This document shows positions 37,150-45,873 of a stretch of DNA of 64,000 bases, one piece after another; the first letter of the stretch is position 1; each line of letters begins with the position of its first letter. Origin of the DNA: Bacteroidales bacterium. GTDB taxonomy: Bacteria > Bacteroidota > Bacteroidia > Bacteroidales > Muribaculaceae. The DNA is taken from positions 1 to 64,000 of the forward strand of contig DXXK01000030.1 of assembly GCA_019416425.1 (NCBI GenBank). Direction: 5' to 3'. Below the pieces are notes generated by a model. The model was not told the DNA's origin. It did no database searches and saw only the letters and a list, made by a program, of their open reading frames with translations. The translations under genes were made by a program, and so were the position numbers.

Positions 37150-37977
37150 TCATGTTCCGGAGCGTTTCTTGGTGCGTATCATCAGCGGAGTCGCCGGGCG
37201 GTTACGGTTCATCTGGAACCGTATTGCCTCGGCGGGACACCTGTTGATGCAGTCGAAGCAGCGAACGCAGCGTGTGTCGTCGATGTAACGGCTCACGGAC
37301 TTGACGCACTGCGACCGGCATATCTCCTCGCATATGCCGCACGATGTGCATTTGTCACGGTCGATCTCCAGATGGTAGAGGCTGTAGGTTGACAGCAGTC
37401 CCAACGCCGTTCCCAGCGGGCAGAAGTCGGTGCAGAAGCGTCGGCCGTCCAGGATGGAGAGGACGGCCACCAGGATCATGGCGGCGATGCCGCCGATGAT
37501 GCCGGTCAGCACGGAGAAGCCGATGGCAGTCCAGGTGGGCTGCACGGCATCGGGATTGACGGTGGCGGCCACGTTGCGCATCATGTTCCACGGCTCGATC
37601 AGGAAGGGCATGCCCACCACCCCGATCAGCAGGCACAGGATGTAGACCCACAGGATATGTACGGACCAGCGCGAGCGGTGACGGTAACGGAAGCGACGGT
37701 TGCGCAGCCTCGGGAAGAACCCGCGGCCCTTCATCCAGATGTCGGAGAGGGTTCCCACCGGACAGACCGTGGAGCAATACACACGGCCCAGAACAAAAGT
37801 CAGCAGGAGCCACACCAGGGTGGTTCCTGCCGATATGGATACACCCGAGAGGATTATCTGTGATTTCTCCGCCATGCGGCCCAGCGTATACGGGCGGGCG
37901 CCCAGAAAGAGGGCGCCTAATGACGCGGCCAGAAAGATGGCGGCCAGCGAAAGGCGGATATTCCTCAGGGCTTTCAT
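37150..37977 (-). CDS. NapH-like polyferredoxin membrane protein
   Basis: This 275-residue inner-membrane protein has about four transmembrane helices. Two conserved CxxxCP motifs (CSTVCPVGTL and CTDFCPLGTALG) typify the NapH/RnfB-like 4Fe-4S family. A C-terminal pair of 4Fe-4S ferredoxin motifs follows (CTSCGICEEICRSQC and CVRCFDCINRCP). It probably moves electrons between a membrane donor and soluble redox partners. No nitrate reductase or other partner is next to it, so the pathway cannot be named. It lies 18 bp after the yidC stop. Confidence 0.85.
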   Translation of the reverse strand: MKALRNIRLSLAAIFLAASLGALFLGARPYTLGRMAEKSQIILSGVSISAGTTLVWLLLTFVLGRVYCSTVCPVGTLSDIWMKGRGFFPRLRNRRFRYRHRSRWSVHILWVYILCLLIGVVGMPFLIEPWNMMRNVAATVNPDAVQPTWTAIGFSVLTGIIGGIAAMILVAVLSILDGRRFCTDFCPLGTALGLLSTYSLYHLEIDRDKCTSCGICEEICRSQCVKSVSRYIDDTRCVRCFDCINRCPAEAIRFQMNRNRPATPLMIRTKKRSGT

Positions 37978-37995
37978 GACTGTCAGCCCGGGGGC

Positions 37996-40089
37996 TTAGC
38001 GGCGGCGCTGCTGCTTCTGCTGTTCACGCAGCATCTGCTGCTGCTGACGCTGCATTTCCTCCAGACGTGCCTGCCATTTGGACTTCTTGCGCGGTTTCGA
38101 CGCGTTCTTGGCCATGGCCTTGCGTACGGTCTCCTCCTTGATGACGAAGCGGAACGAGTAGGTCTGGATGATGGTGATCAGCAGCGAGATGAACAGGTAG
38201 TAGCTCAGTGCGGCCGAGTAGTTGTTGAAGAATACCAGGAACATCAGCGGCATCAGGTACATCATGACCTTCATGCCGGGCATTGTATTGGCCTGTGTCT
38301 GGCTGTTCAGGTAGGTGTACAGAATGTTGGTGCCGGTCATCAGCAGGCAGAACAGCGAGATGTGGTTGCCGAAATACTTGGTGATGATGGGGATGTTGCC
38401 GCTCCATGATACGATGGCGTCGGGAGCGGAGAGGTCGTGTGCCCATAGGAACGACTGTCCGCGCAGTTCGATGCAGCTGGGGAAGAAGGAGAACATGGCG
38501 AACAGGACGGGCATCTGGAGCAGCAGCGGGAGGCAACCCGACATGGGGCTTGCACCGGCCTTGCGGTATAGGTCCATTGTCTTCTGCTGGCGCAGCATGG
38601 CGTTCTCCGTGCCGGGCCACTTGTCGTTGATGGCCTTGATGTCGGGCGCCAGCACGCGCATCACGGCCTGCGAACGGTACGACTTGTAGGTCAGCGGGAA
38701 CAGTATCAGCTTGATGAAGATGGTCAGCAACAGGATGATGATTCCGTAGTTGCTGATGAACTTGCTCATCACGTTGAAGCAGGGGATTATGACACCGGTG
38801 TTGATCCAGCGGAAGATGTTCCATCCCAGCGGGATCATGCGTGTCAGCTTCAGCTTTTCGTCGGTGTCGACCTTGTGGTCCAGGCTGGAGAGAAGAGGAT
38901 ACAGGTTCGGACCCATGAACAGCGAGAGCGACACGGGCGTGGGCTTGCTCCAGTCGTAATCGGTGATCTTGGCCTCGGCCTGCATGTTCTTCAGGTAGTC
39001 CGACCCGGTCAGCACGGAGGACTTGAAGTCGGCCATGTTGAAGTTGCCTTTGTCGTAGATCATGACGGTGGAGAAGAACTGGTTCTTGAATCCAATCCAC
39101 TTGATCTTGGCCTTGCGCTCCTCGGTGTCGTCCTTGCCTTCCTTCAGGTTCTCCACGGAACCGCCGGCGTATTTGTAGTATAGGGCGGAGTTGCGCTCTT
39201 CGTACATGCGGCCTTTCTCCTGACGGTGCATGTCCTGGTTCCAGGTGAACAGCATGGTGCGGTTGTTGCTTTGGATCTTGTCGGCCATATTGTGCTGGAC
39301 GATATCCATCTTCACCACGTAGTTCTCGCCCTTGGGGAGGGTATATTTGATTCCCCAGTATGCATCGGGTCCGAAGTCAAGTGCCATCAGCAGGGTGGAG
39401 TCATTGAGTTGGCGCGGGGTGAAGTACAACTCGGAGGTCGCTACGGCGTTGGGTAGCGGCAGCTCGAAGTTGAAGCTGTTCTTGTCGCCCTCGAACAGCA
39501 CCACCTTGTGCTTGGTCTTGACCGTCTCGTCGCTGTTGTATTCTGTGTCGTATTTCTTGAGTTCGGCGCGTGTGATGGTGCCGGAATGCGTGTTGAATTC
39601 CAGCTTCAGGGCGTCGTTCTCCATCTTGATTGTCTGCGGTGTTCCGGCCAGAAAACGTGCGAAGGAACCGTAACGGCCCAGGTCCTGGGTCAGGTTACGG
39701 ACGGCCAGGATGGCCTTGTTCTGCTCGGCCACGGTCATCTTGGTGGTGTCGGCGTTGGCGATTGCGGCCCACTCGATGTCGCGGCCCTCCACGGTGACGT
39801 AGCCGCTGATGTCATTGCCGGTCAGCGTCAGGTTCACTCCGTTCTGGTTCAGACGGTAGGCGGGAACATCGCCCGGTACGCGGGTGCCATGCTCCACGAT
39901 GTTCTTGACAAGCCATTCGCGGTCGCTGCCTGTCAGGGAATCGACGTTCAGGTTGACGGCTGTCTGTGTCTCGGTCTCCGGTGCCTCCGCCTGTTGCTGC
40001 TGCGGCGCGTCCGGCTTGGGCGACAGCCACATGAACAGGAAGAACACCAGCAGCATCAGCAGCAGCGCGTTCGTCGTGTTTTTATCCAT
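37996..40089 (-). CDS. yidC: membrane protein insertase YidC
   Basis: This 697-residue inner-membrane insertase works alone or with SecYEG. It has an N-terminal helix (NALLLMLLVFFLFMWLS), a large periplasmic domain at about 60-420, and the conserved membrane core (WGIK, IILLLTIFIKLILFPLTYKSY, LLLQMPVLFAMFSFFPS, MYLMPLMFLVFFNNYSAALS). A Gln/Lys/Arg-rich basic tail can contact ribosomes. It is longer than E. coli YidC (548), as usual for Bacteroidota. A strong promoter lies upstream. Confidence 0.96.
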   Translation of the reverse strand: MDKNTTNALLLMLLVFFLFMWLSPKPDAPQQQQAEAPETETQTAVNLNVDSLTGSDREWLVKNIVEHGTRVPGDVPAYRLNQNGVNLTLTGNDISGYVTVEGRDIEWAAIANADTTKMTVAEQNKAILAVRNLTQDLGRYGSFARFLAGTPQTIKMENDALKLEFNTHSGTITRAELKKYDTEYNSDETVKTKHKVVLFEGDKNSFNFELPLPNAVATSELYFTPRQLNDSTLLMALDFGPDAYWGIKYTLPKGENYVVKMDIVQHNMADKIQSNNRTMLFTWNQDMHRQEKGRMYEERNSALYYKYAGGSVENLKEGKDDTEERKAKIKWIGFKNQFFSTVMIYDKGNFNMADFKSSVLTGSDYLKNMQAEAKITDYDWSKPTPVSLSLFMGPNLYPLLSSLDHKVDTDEKLKLTRMIPLGWNIFRWINTGVIIPCFNVMSKFISNYGIIILLLTIFIKLILFPLTYKSYRSQAVMRVLAPDIKAINDKWPGTENAMLRQQKTMDLYRKAGASPMSGCLPLLLQMPVLFAMFSFFPSCIELRGQSFLWAHDLSAPDAIVSWSGNIPIITKYFGNHISLFCLLMTGTNILYTYLNSQTQANTMPGMKVMMYLMPLMFLVFFNNYSAALSYYLFISLLITIIQTYSFRFVIKEETVRKAMAKNASKPRKKSKWQARLEEMQRQQQQMLREQQKQQRRR

Positions 40090-40132
40090 TGGGTTGTTTT
40101 ACTTGATAGTAATCATTAATGATTTTAACGTG

Positions 40133-40164
40133 CAAAGTTACACACAAAACGTCAAATTGCCAAA
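40133..40164 (-). promoter_or_regulatory. yidC promoter
   Basis: On the minus strand TTTG (40161-40164) and TAACTTTG (40133-40140) are spaced by 20 bp, a full match to the Bacteroidota consensus, about 45 bp before the yidC ATG. Confidence 0.85.
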
Positions 40165-40198
40165 TTCAATGGGCGCAGCGGTGAAATTTATGGGATAA

Positions 40199-41017
40199 TT
40201 ACATGTCCTGGTGGACCTTGCGGCGGATTTTGGAGGCGATCAGGGCATGGGGCTCGCCGGAGTCGCGCAGGGCCTGCCAGGAGATGGGCTTGCCGATGTG
40301 GATTCGGAACGTCTTGCCGCGCGCGGCGCACAGCTCGGCGGGCAGCAGCGCCTGCTCCACGTTGACTTTCAGGCCGATGTTCTTGCGTACCTTGGCCGTG
40401 CGGTAGAAGCTGCGTCGGTTCAGCCCCTCAAAACGGATGGGTATGATGTCACGCTGATGCTCGATGGCGCGGTCCACGAACGACTTGTGCCACACCAGGT
40501 CCTGGATGGTGCCGTCGGGCTGCAGGCGCGACACCAGGCCGGCGGGGAAGATCAGGATCTGCTTCGGGCCGGCGTAGGCCTCGCGGATCTTCTGCGCCGC
40601 CGCGCGCCCCTGGCCGCCGTACTTGTTGATGGGCAGGAACACCGTCCGCAGCGGCTCCACGTTCATCAGCATGTCGTTGACCAGGAAGGCGATGTTGTCG
40701 TCACCGTATTTATCGCCCATCACCTTGATCAGGCCCAGGCCGTCCAGTCCGCCCAACGGATGGTTGGAGGCGAAGATGAACCGCCCATCCTCCGGAATGT
40801 TCTCCAGGCCATTCACCTCCAGTGTCAGGTCGAAGAATTCATACACACGTCGGCAGAACTCCGAGCCCGTCGAAGGTTCGGTCGCTTCCAGCACCGCGTT
40901 CAGCTCATCCTGATGGACCAGTTTCTCCAGACCGGTGATCAGAAATCCTGGGATGGCCTTGCCTTTCCATCCCGTTATACGGTTCCTGAGGATTTCGTGC
41001 AGGTTTATTCTATTCAT
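40199..41017 (-). CDS. PlsC-type acyltransferase
   Basis: This 272-residue membrane-associated acyltransferase of the 1-acyl-glycerol-3-phosphate acyltransferase superfamily has the HX4D catalytic motif in ASNHPLGGLDGLG. Further family motifs are FLPINKYGGQGRAA and IFPAGLVSRLQ (the EGxR-like block). This subgroup, often called hemolysin-like or ornithine-lipid acyltransferase-like in Bacteroidota, transfers acyl chains to phospholipid or aminolipid acceptors. The exact acceptor is unknown. It starts within the obg stop (4-bp overlap). Confidence 0.85.
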   Translation of the reverse strand: MNRINLHEILRNRITGWKGKAIPGFLITGLEKLVHQDELNAVLEATEPSTGSEFCRRVYEFFDLTLEVNGLENIPEDGRFIFASNHPLGGLDGLGLIKVMGDKYGDDNIAFLVNDMLMNVEPLRTVFLPINKYGGQGRAAAQKIREAYAGPKQILIFPAGLVSRLQPDGTIQDLVWHKSFVDRAIEHQRDIIPIRFEGLNRRSFYRTAKVRKNIGLKVNVEQALLPAELCAARGKTFRIHIGKPISWQALRDSGEPHALIASKIRRKVHQDM

Positions 41018-42186
41018 TGGTCGTTTACGGATGATTCCTCGTCCCAGAACTCATCCTCCCAATCCTGGTCGGACATGTCGAGGTCGTCGTCCTGTGGTTC
41101 GTCGGTTTGTTCGAATACAAAGTTGTCCTCCTCGGCCACGCGGTGCCGCACGTCCAGTGGCCGGTGTGTGACGGTGAAGCGAGCCTGGTTGTCCTCGGAG
41201 TTGATCTCGCGCCACAGCAGGTCCTTGAGCTGGGTCAGACCGGCGCCGGTGGCGGCTGAGATGAACAGGTGCGGCACATCCTGCGGCAAGGTGCTTTCGA
41301 TTTCCTGGCGCAGTTCATCGTCCAGCATGTCGGACTTGGATATGGCCAGCACGCGGTTCTTGATTTCCAGGTCGGGGTTGAACTCGCGCAGCTCATGCAG
41401 CAGCACCTCATACTCCTTCTTGATGTCGTCGGCGTCGGCGGGGACCATGAACAGCAGCACGGCGTTGCGCTCGATGTGGCGCAGGAAACGCAGTCCCAGA
41501 CCTTTGCCCTCGGCCGCCCCCTCGATGATTCCCGGGATGTCGGCCATGACGAACGACTGGCTGTCGCGGTATGGGACTATGCCTAACTGCGGCTCCATGG
41601 TGGTGAAAGGATAGTCGGCGATTTTCGGCTTGGCCGATGACAGTGCCGACAGCAGGGTGGATTTGCCGGCGTTGGGGAATCCCACAAGACCCACGTCGCC
41701 CAGGAGCTTCAGTTCCAGCACTACGGCCTTCTCGATGCCGGACTGGCCGGGCTGGGCGTATCGAGGCGTGCGGTTGGTGGCTGTGGCGAAATGTACGTTG
41801 CCCATTCCACCCTTGCCGCCGCGCAGCAGGTTGATTTCCTGGCCGTCCTCGGTGATCTCGCACAGGAAGTCGCCGCTGTCGGCGTCGAACACGGCTGTGC
41901 CGACCGGCACCTCGATGATCTGGTCCTGGCCGTCGCTGCCGTGCGAGCGGTTCTCGCCGCCGCGCTGGCCGTCGGTGGCGAAGATGTGCCGGCGGTAACG
42001 TAACGGCAGCAATGTCCACATGTGGCGGTTGCCCCGCAGGATGATGTGGCCGCCGCGGCCTCCGTCACCCCCGTCGGGTCCCCCCTTGGGTATGTATTTG
42101 GCGCGGTGGTAATGTCTGCTGCCTGCCCCGCCCTTGCCGGAGCGGCACAGTATCTTGACGTAGTCTATGAAATTCGATTCTGCCAT
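41014..42186 (-). CDS. obg: GTPase ObgE/CgtA
   Basis: This essential GTPase is involved in 50S ribosome assembly and stress signalling. It has an N-terminal Gly-rich Obg fold (SGKGGAGSRHYHR, GGKGGMGNVHFATATNRTP) at about 1-155 and a G domain with GFPNAGKSTLLSAL (G1), DIPGIIEGA (G3) and ISKSDML (G4), followed by an acidic C-terminal tail of about 50 residues. The ATG at 42186 (MAESNFIDYVK) matches the family start. An ATG eight codons earlier (42210) is possible. The adk gene that often precedes obg is absent. Confidence 0.95.
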   Translation of the reverse strand: MAESNFIDYVKILCRSGKGGAGSRHYHRAKYIPKGGPDGGDGGRGGHIILRGNRHMWTLLPLRYRRHIFATDGQRGGENRSHGSDGQDQIIEVPVGTAVFDADSGDFLCEITEDGQEINLLRGGKGGMGNVHFATATNRTPRYAQPGQSGIEKAVVLELKLLGDVGLVGFPNAGKSTLLSALSSAKPKIADYPFTTMEPQLGIVPYRDSQSFVMADIPGIIEGAAEGKGLGLRFLRHIERNAVLLFMVPADADDIKKEYEVLLHELREFNPDLEIKNRVLAISKSDMLDDELRQEIESTLPQDVPHLFISAATGAGLTQLKDLLWREINSEDNQARFTVTHRPLDVRHRVAEEDNFVFEQTDEPQDDDLDMSDQDWEDEFWDEESSVNDQ

Positions 42187-42331
42187 GGGTATCTGTTTTT
42201 CGAGAGCCATATCCCTCCCGGTGCTGACGTTCCGTAGTGCCGGTGACCCTCATTTTTTATATATAACGTCGGATTTCTCGTTTTTGTCAGTCACGGTGAC
42301 TGTTGGTGGAATTTAACGAATCCGGCTCCGG

Positions 42332-43264
42332 TCAGTCCTGTACATCGCCTGACGGCTTTCCGGGGATTGCCTCGGTGTTGTCGTAAAGTGCCAGGGTCTG
42401 CCGCAGCTGCTGTGTGATCATGACCTGAAGCTCCTTCGGGGCCAGGACCTTGAGCGAGTCGCCGAACGACAACAGCTCATGCACCAGCTCGTAGTTCAGC
42501 TTCAGCCGGTAGGAGAAGATGGAATAGTCGTCGTGCAGAGTCTCCTGCTGGGTGTGGTGGAAGGGGAGTGCGCGGAAGTATTTGGCCTGGGTCGGCGTGG
42601 TCATTATCTTGACGTTGCGCACGTCGGCCTTGGAGGACGTGATTCCGATCAGGTTCTCGAAGAATGTGGATGGGCTAAGGTCCGGCATCTCGGACTCCTC
42701 GTTGATTGCCTGCATAGCCTTGACGCGGTCCAGGGCGTATGTGCGCACGTCTCCGCTCTTCTCGCGGATTCCGATCATGTACCAGCGCTGCTTGTACCGC
42801 TTTACGAAGCAAGGCAGGAAGCGGATGTCGGTCTCAGGCCGCGACTTGCTGAAGCCGGCGTAGGTGAAGCTCAGTTTGTGCCGCTGCCCGATTGCGGCCA
42901 GGACCGTCGGCAGGAACTCGCGCGCCGAGGGAACCTCCTCAACCGACACCCGATCCGACGGGATGGAGGAATCCTTGATGGCGCTGTTGACCGAATAGGA
43001 TTCAAGCAGCCAGTTGGTCATGCGCGGATTGGCTCCCTTCTCGCCGTGGTCGATGTAGTAGCGGCCCTCCTTGTCGCACAGGATGTCGATATGGAAATTC
43101 TCCTCGATGGCCCGGCGGTAGTGGTAGAAAGTCCGCGGAGGCATCGGGTTCCCGTCGCTCTCAGTCCGTTTCATCCACAGCTCGTTCAGCTCCTCGCGGC
43201 TCAAATGTCCGTAGCGGTTGAGTGTATCTACGATCCAGACGTATCTGTTTATGAGTTCTTTCAT
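42332..43264 (-). CDS. WYL-domain transcriptional regulator
   Basis: This 310-residue protein has an N-terminal winged-helix region (LNRYGHLSREELNELW) and a central WYL domain (YKQRWYMIGIREKSGDVRTYALDRVKAM) expected to bind ligand or nucleic acid. The C-terminal WCX-like extension contains ELVHELLSFGDSLKVLAP. In Bacteroidales this type is widespread and its targets are mostly unknown. It is a single-gene unit with no defence or CRISPR genes beside it. Confidence 0.88.
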   Translation of the reverse strand: MKELINRYVWIVDTLNRYGHLSREELNELWMKRTESDGNPMPPRTFYHYRRAIEENFHIDILCDKEGRYYIDHGEKGANPRMTNWLLESYSVNSAIKDSSIPSDRVSVEEVPSAREFLPTVLAAIGQRHKLSFTYAGFSKSRPETDIRFLPCFVKRYKQRWYMIGIREKSGDVRTYALDRVKAMQAINEESEMPDLSPSTFFENLIGITSSKADVRNVKIMTTPTQAKYFRALPFHHTQQETLHDDYSIFSYRLKLNYELVHELLSFGDSLKVLAPKELQVMITQQLRQTLALYDNTEAIPGKPSGDVQD

Positions 43265-43416
43265 TAGGTGAAAGAGTTTGGTTAATTAGTTGTTAGGTTT
43301 TAAATCATTCAGAATGAGATTGTAACGATGGAATTTGCAGTAATGGATAATTTTTTTGAAAATTTTTTGTCCAGGCCGTGAACCATTTAAAACGTAAGTG
43401 TGTTTAAATATCGTAA
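43265..43416. other. AT-rich intergenic stretch upstream of the WYL gene
   Basis: No gene is visible here. The stretch has T-rich runs (43351-43369) and probably contains the leader of the WYL gene on the minus strand. I see no clear TAnnTTTG box on either strand. Confidence 0.5.
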
Positions 43417-43556
43417 GGTTCAACGAACCGAACGAGACTGAAAGACAAACCACTGAGTGGTTACGAAGATATACTGCTACAAACGTTCTGAAAAAGTTGT
43501 TATTGTTGTTTTAATTGAAAGAAACTTGGTCTGCGTGAGCAGGCCTTTTTCTTTTT
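43417..43556 (+). ncRNA. candidate small RNA ending in an intrinsic terminator
   Basis: Three hairpins follow one another on the plus strand between two minus-strand genes: GGTTC/GAACC (43417-43429), AACCA/TGGTT (43448-43462) and GGTCTGC/GCAGGCC (43528-43545). The last is followed by TTTTTCTTTTT, a good rho-independent terminator with no plus-strand gene upstream to serve. The region has no convincing reading frame. No consensus promoter was found, so the 5' end is uncertain. A long 5' leader is excluded by the lack of a downstream plus-strand gene. Confidence 0.4.
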
Positions 43557-43571
43557 ATAAGCATGATGACT

Positions 43572-43602
43572 GCAGGCGGTCCGACCGTGTCGAGCCGCCT
43601 GC
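43572..43602 (-). terminator. hairpin after rmlB
   Basis: GCAGGCGG pairs with CCGCCTGC, with an inner CGAC/GTCG stem, 9 bp past the rmlB stop. It lacks a T-run on the minus strand, so it may be a processing or pausing hairpin rather than a classical terminator. Confidence 0.5.
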
Positions 43603-43610
43603 ATTATGTA

Positions 43611-44744
43611 TCAACGTCCTTTGTACATCTCGTCGTAGTATCGCTCGTAGTCGCCGCTGGTGATGCGGTCCATCCACTCCTGATGGTCCAGGTACCAGCG
43701 GACGGTCTTCTCGATTCCCTCCTCGAACTGGAGCGAGGGTTCCCAGCCCAGCTCGCGCTGCAGCTTGCGGGAGTCGATGGCGTAGCGCATGTCGTGGCCC
43801 GGACGGTCCGTCACGTAGGTGATCAGTGACTCAGACTCGCCCTCCGGATTGCCTAACAGGCGGTCCACCGTCTTGATGATGACCTTGATCAGGTCTATGT
43901 TCTTCCACTCGTTGAAGCCACCGATGTTGTAGGTCTCGGCCACGTTGCCCTGATGGAAGATCAGGTCGATGGCGCGGGCGTGGTCCTCGACGAACAGCCA
44001 GTCGCGCACGTTCTCGCCCTTTCCGTAGACGGGCAGCGGCTTCTTGTGGCGGATGTTGTTGATGAACAGTGGTATCAGCTTCTCGGGGAACTGGTAGGGT
44101 CCGTAGTTGTTGCTGCAGTTGGTCACTAATGTCGGCATGCCGTAGGTGTCGTGGTAGGCGCGGACGAAGTGGTCGGAGCTGGCCTTGGAGGCCGAGTAGG
44201 GGGAGTGGGGGTTGTACTTGGTGGTCTCCAGGAAGAACTCTGTTCCGAAGGCCATTTCGTCATTGCTCGACGCCTTGGTGGTGAATGGCGCGGGCACGCC
44301 CTCGGGATGTGTCAGCTCCAGGGCGCCGTAGACCTCGTCGGTGCTGATGTGGTAGAACAGCTTGCCCTCGTAGCGCCCGGGCAGTGACTCCCAGTATTCC
44401 CTGGCGGCCTGCAGCAGGGACAGCGTTCCCATCACGTTGGTGCGGGCGAAGGTGAAGGGGTCCTTGATGGATCGGTCCACGTGGCTCTCGGCCGCCAGAT
44501 GGATGATGCCGTCGATCTTATGCTCCCGGATTACTCGGCGCATGGCGTCAAGGTCGGCGACGTCGGCGCGGACGAAGGTGTAGTTCGGCCTGTCCTCGAT
44601 GTCCTTAAGGTTCTCCAGGTTGCCGGCGTAGGTCAGCAGATCCAGGTTGACGATATGGTAGTCCGGGTATTTGTTGACGAACAGGCGCACCACGTGGCTG
44701 CCGATGAAACCGGCTCCGCCGGTGATCAATATATTGCGTGACAT
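43611..44744 (-). CDS. rfbB: dTDP-glucose 4,6-dehydratase
   Basis: This 377-residue extended SDR converts dTDP-glucose to dTDP-4-keto-6-deoxyglucose, the second step of dTDP-rhamnose synthesis for surface glycans. It shows NAD-binding GGAGFIGSHVVRLF, the active-site HISTDEVYG and YSASKASSDHF (Tyr-x3-Lys), and NNYGPYQFPEKLIPLF. Length is normal. The other rhamnose genes (rmlA, C, D) are not in the window. It has its own promoter inside the terminator of rsmA. Confidence 0.95.
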   Translation of the reverse strand: MSRNILITGGAGFIGSHVVRLFVNKYPDYHIVNLDLLTYAGNLENLKDIEDRPNYTFVRADVADLDAMRRVIREHKIDGIIHLAAESHVDRSIKDPFTFARTNVMGTLSLLQAAREYWESLPGRYEGKLFYHISTDEVYGALELTHPEGVPAPFTTKASSNDEMAFGTEFFLETTKYNPHSPYSASKASSDHFVRAYHDTYGMPTLVTNCSNNYGPYQFPEKLIPLFINNIRHKKPLPVYGKGENVRDWLFVEDHARAIDLIFHQGNVAETYNIGGFNEWKNIDLIKVIIKTVDRLLGNPEGESESLITYVTDRPGHDMRYAIDSRKLQRELGWEPSLQFEEGIEKTVRWYLDHQEWMDRITSGDYERYYDEMYKGR

Positions 44745-44789
44745 ACTCTACTGTTTAATGTTGGATGTATCTGAATTATGGTTCGGGAG

Positions 44790-44841
44790 CAAAGTTACAA
44801 AAAATACCGGACTGCTGCAAATTGGCAGTTCGGTATTTTCG
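44790..44841 (-). promoter_or_regulatory. rmlB promoter nested in the rsmA terminator hairpin
   Basis: On the minus strand TTTG (44818-44821) and TAACTTTG (44790-44797) are 20 bp apart, a full consensus promoter for rmlB. The rsmA terminator hairpin (stem TACCGaACTGC with GCAGTcCGGTA, then T-run, about 44801-44841) contains the -33 box in its loop. Termination of one gene and initiation of the next thus share the same DNA. Confidence 0.8.
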
Positions 44842-44854
44842 CGGGCTTGCGGGG

Positions 44855-45658
44855 TTATTGCCTTAAGGTATTGGTCAGGAGGATGAACTGCTCTACAGAC
44901 AGGCGTTCGGGCCGTTCTGCCAGGAGTCCGGCGATTGGTTCGATACGTTCCTTGGGGACGTTGGCCAGCATCGGGGCCAGCGAGTTGCGTAGGGTCTTGC
45001 GTCGCTGGCTGAAAGCCTGCTTGACCGTAGCCTTGAAGGCCTCTGGATCGCATCCCAGGTCGGTTCGTTCGTTTCGCGTCAGACGCAGCACGCCGCTGCG
45101 CACCTTGGGTGGCGGCGTGAAGACGTGGGGCTCGACGGTGAACAGGTATTCGCAGTCGTACCAGGCCTGGAGCAGCACCGACAGGATGCCGCGCTCGCGG
45201 CCGCCGGGACCGGCGCATATGCGTTCCGCCACCTCTTTCTGCAGCATGCCCGCAGCTACCGGTACGCGGTCGCGGTTCTCCAGGATCTTGAAGAAAATCT
45301 GGCTGGAGATGTTGTAGGGGTAGTTGCCGATTACGGCGAACTCCTGTTCCGGAAACAGCTCGGCCAGGTCCATGCGCAGGAAGTCAGCTTCCATCACCTT
45401 CAGTCCCGGATACATTTTTGCCAGGAAGCTGACGCTTTCGGAGTCGAGCTCCACGGCCACCAGGTCGCGTCCGGTCTGAATCAGGTACTTGGTCAGCATG
45501 CCCATGCCTGGTCCGATCTCCAGCATGGGAATTTCCCCCCACTGCTTTGCGTCGGCGGGGAGGTGGGTCGCCGAGATGGTCCCGGCAATCCGCTGGGCTA
45601 TGTGCTCGTCATTCAGGAAATGCTGTCCCAAAGACTTCTTTGCGCGTACGTTTTTCAT
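44855..45658 (-). CDS. rsmA: 16S rRNA (adenine1518/1519-N6)-dimethyltransferase
   Basis: This 267-residue SAM-dependent enzyme (KsgA) dimethylates two adenines in helix 45 of 16S rRNA during 30S assembly. It has SAM motif LEIGPGMGMLTKYL, the catalytic NYPYNISSQIFF, and a basic C-terminal domain (AFSQRRKTLRNSL). The N-terminal KKSLGQHFLND is diagnostic. It overlaps the micro-lipoprotein stop by 4 bp and ends the FKBP operon. Confidence 0.96.
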   Translation of the reverse strand: MKNVRAKKSLGQHFLNDEHIAQRIAGTISATHLPADAKQWGEIPMLEIGPGMGMLTKYLIQTGRDLVAVELDSESVSFLAKMYPGLKVMEADFLRMDLAELFPEQEFAVIGNYPYNISSQIFFKILENRDRVPVAAGMLQKEVAERICAGPGGRERGILSVLLQAWYDCEYLFTVEPHVFTPPPKVRSGVLRLTRNERTDLGCDPEAFKATVKQAFSQRRKTLRNSLAPMLANVPKERIEPIAGLLAERPERLSVEQFILLTNTLRQ

Positions 45659-45873
45659 AAGGTTAGAGGATCGGCGGCGATTGTGTCCTGAGAATCGCCC
45701 ATCTCGGTCACCACGATTGTCTCCGAGTCGGAGTAGGTGACTGTGGGGTCCACCTCGATGGTGTCGCCGGTGGGTTTCATATTCTCCATGGTGCGGCCCT
45801 TGCAGGCCGGCAGGATGGATAGTGCGAGGGCCGCCAGTATAGCGGCCCCCGTGATTGTTACGTAACGTTTCAT
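45655..45873 (-). CDS. small lipoprotein
   Basis: This 72-residue protein has signal MKRYVTITGAAILAALALS and a lipobox ending ILPAC (Cys24), then an acidic, unstructured-looking tail (GDTIEVDPTVTYSDSETIVV). The true start is the ATG at 45873, not the longer upstream frame. Both ends overlap their neighbours by 4 bp (ATGA) with the FKBP lipoprotein and rsmA, which indicates tight translational coupling. The function is unknown; it is probably a periplasmic outer-membrane lipoprotein. Confidence 0.75.
   Translation of the reverse strand: MKRYVTITGAAILAALALSILPACKGRTMENMKPTGDTIEVDPTVTYSDSETIVVTEMGDSQDTIAADPLTL

Noticed and set aside
43457..43663. 68-codon plus-strand frame overlapping the small RNA candidate
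   Set aside because: It spans the terminator hairpin and runs into rmlB antisense. No protein-like pattern.
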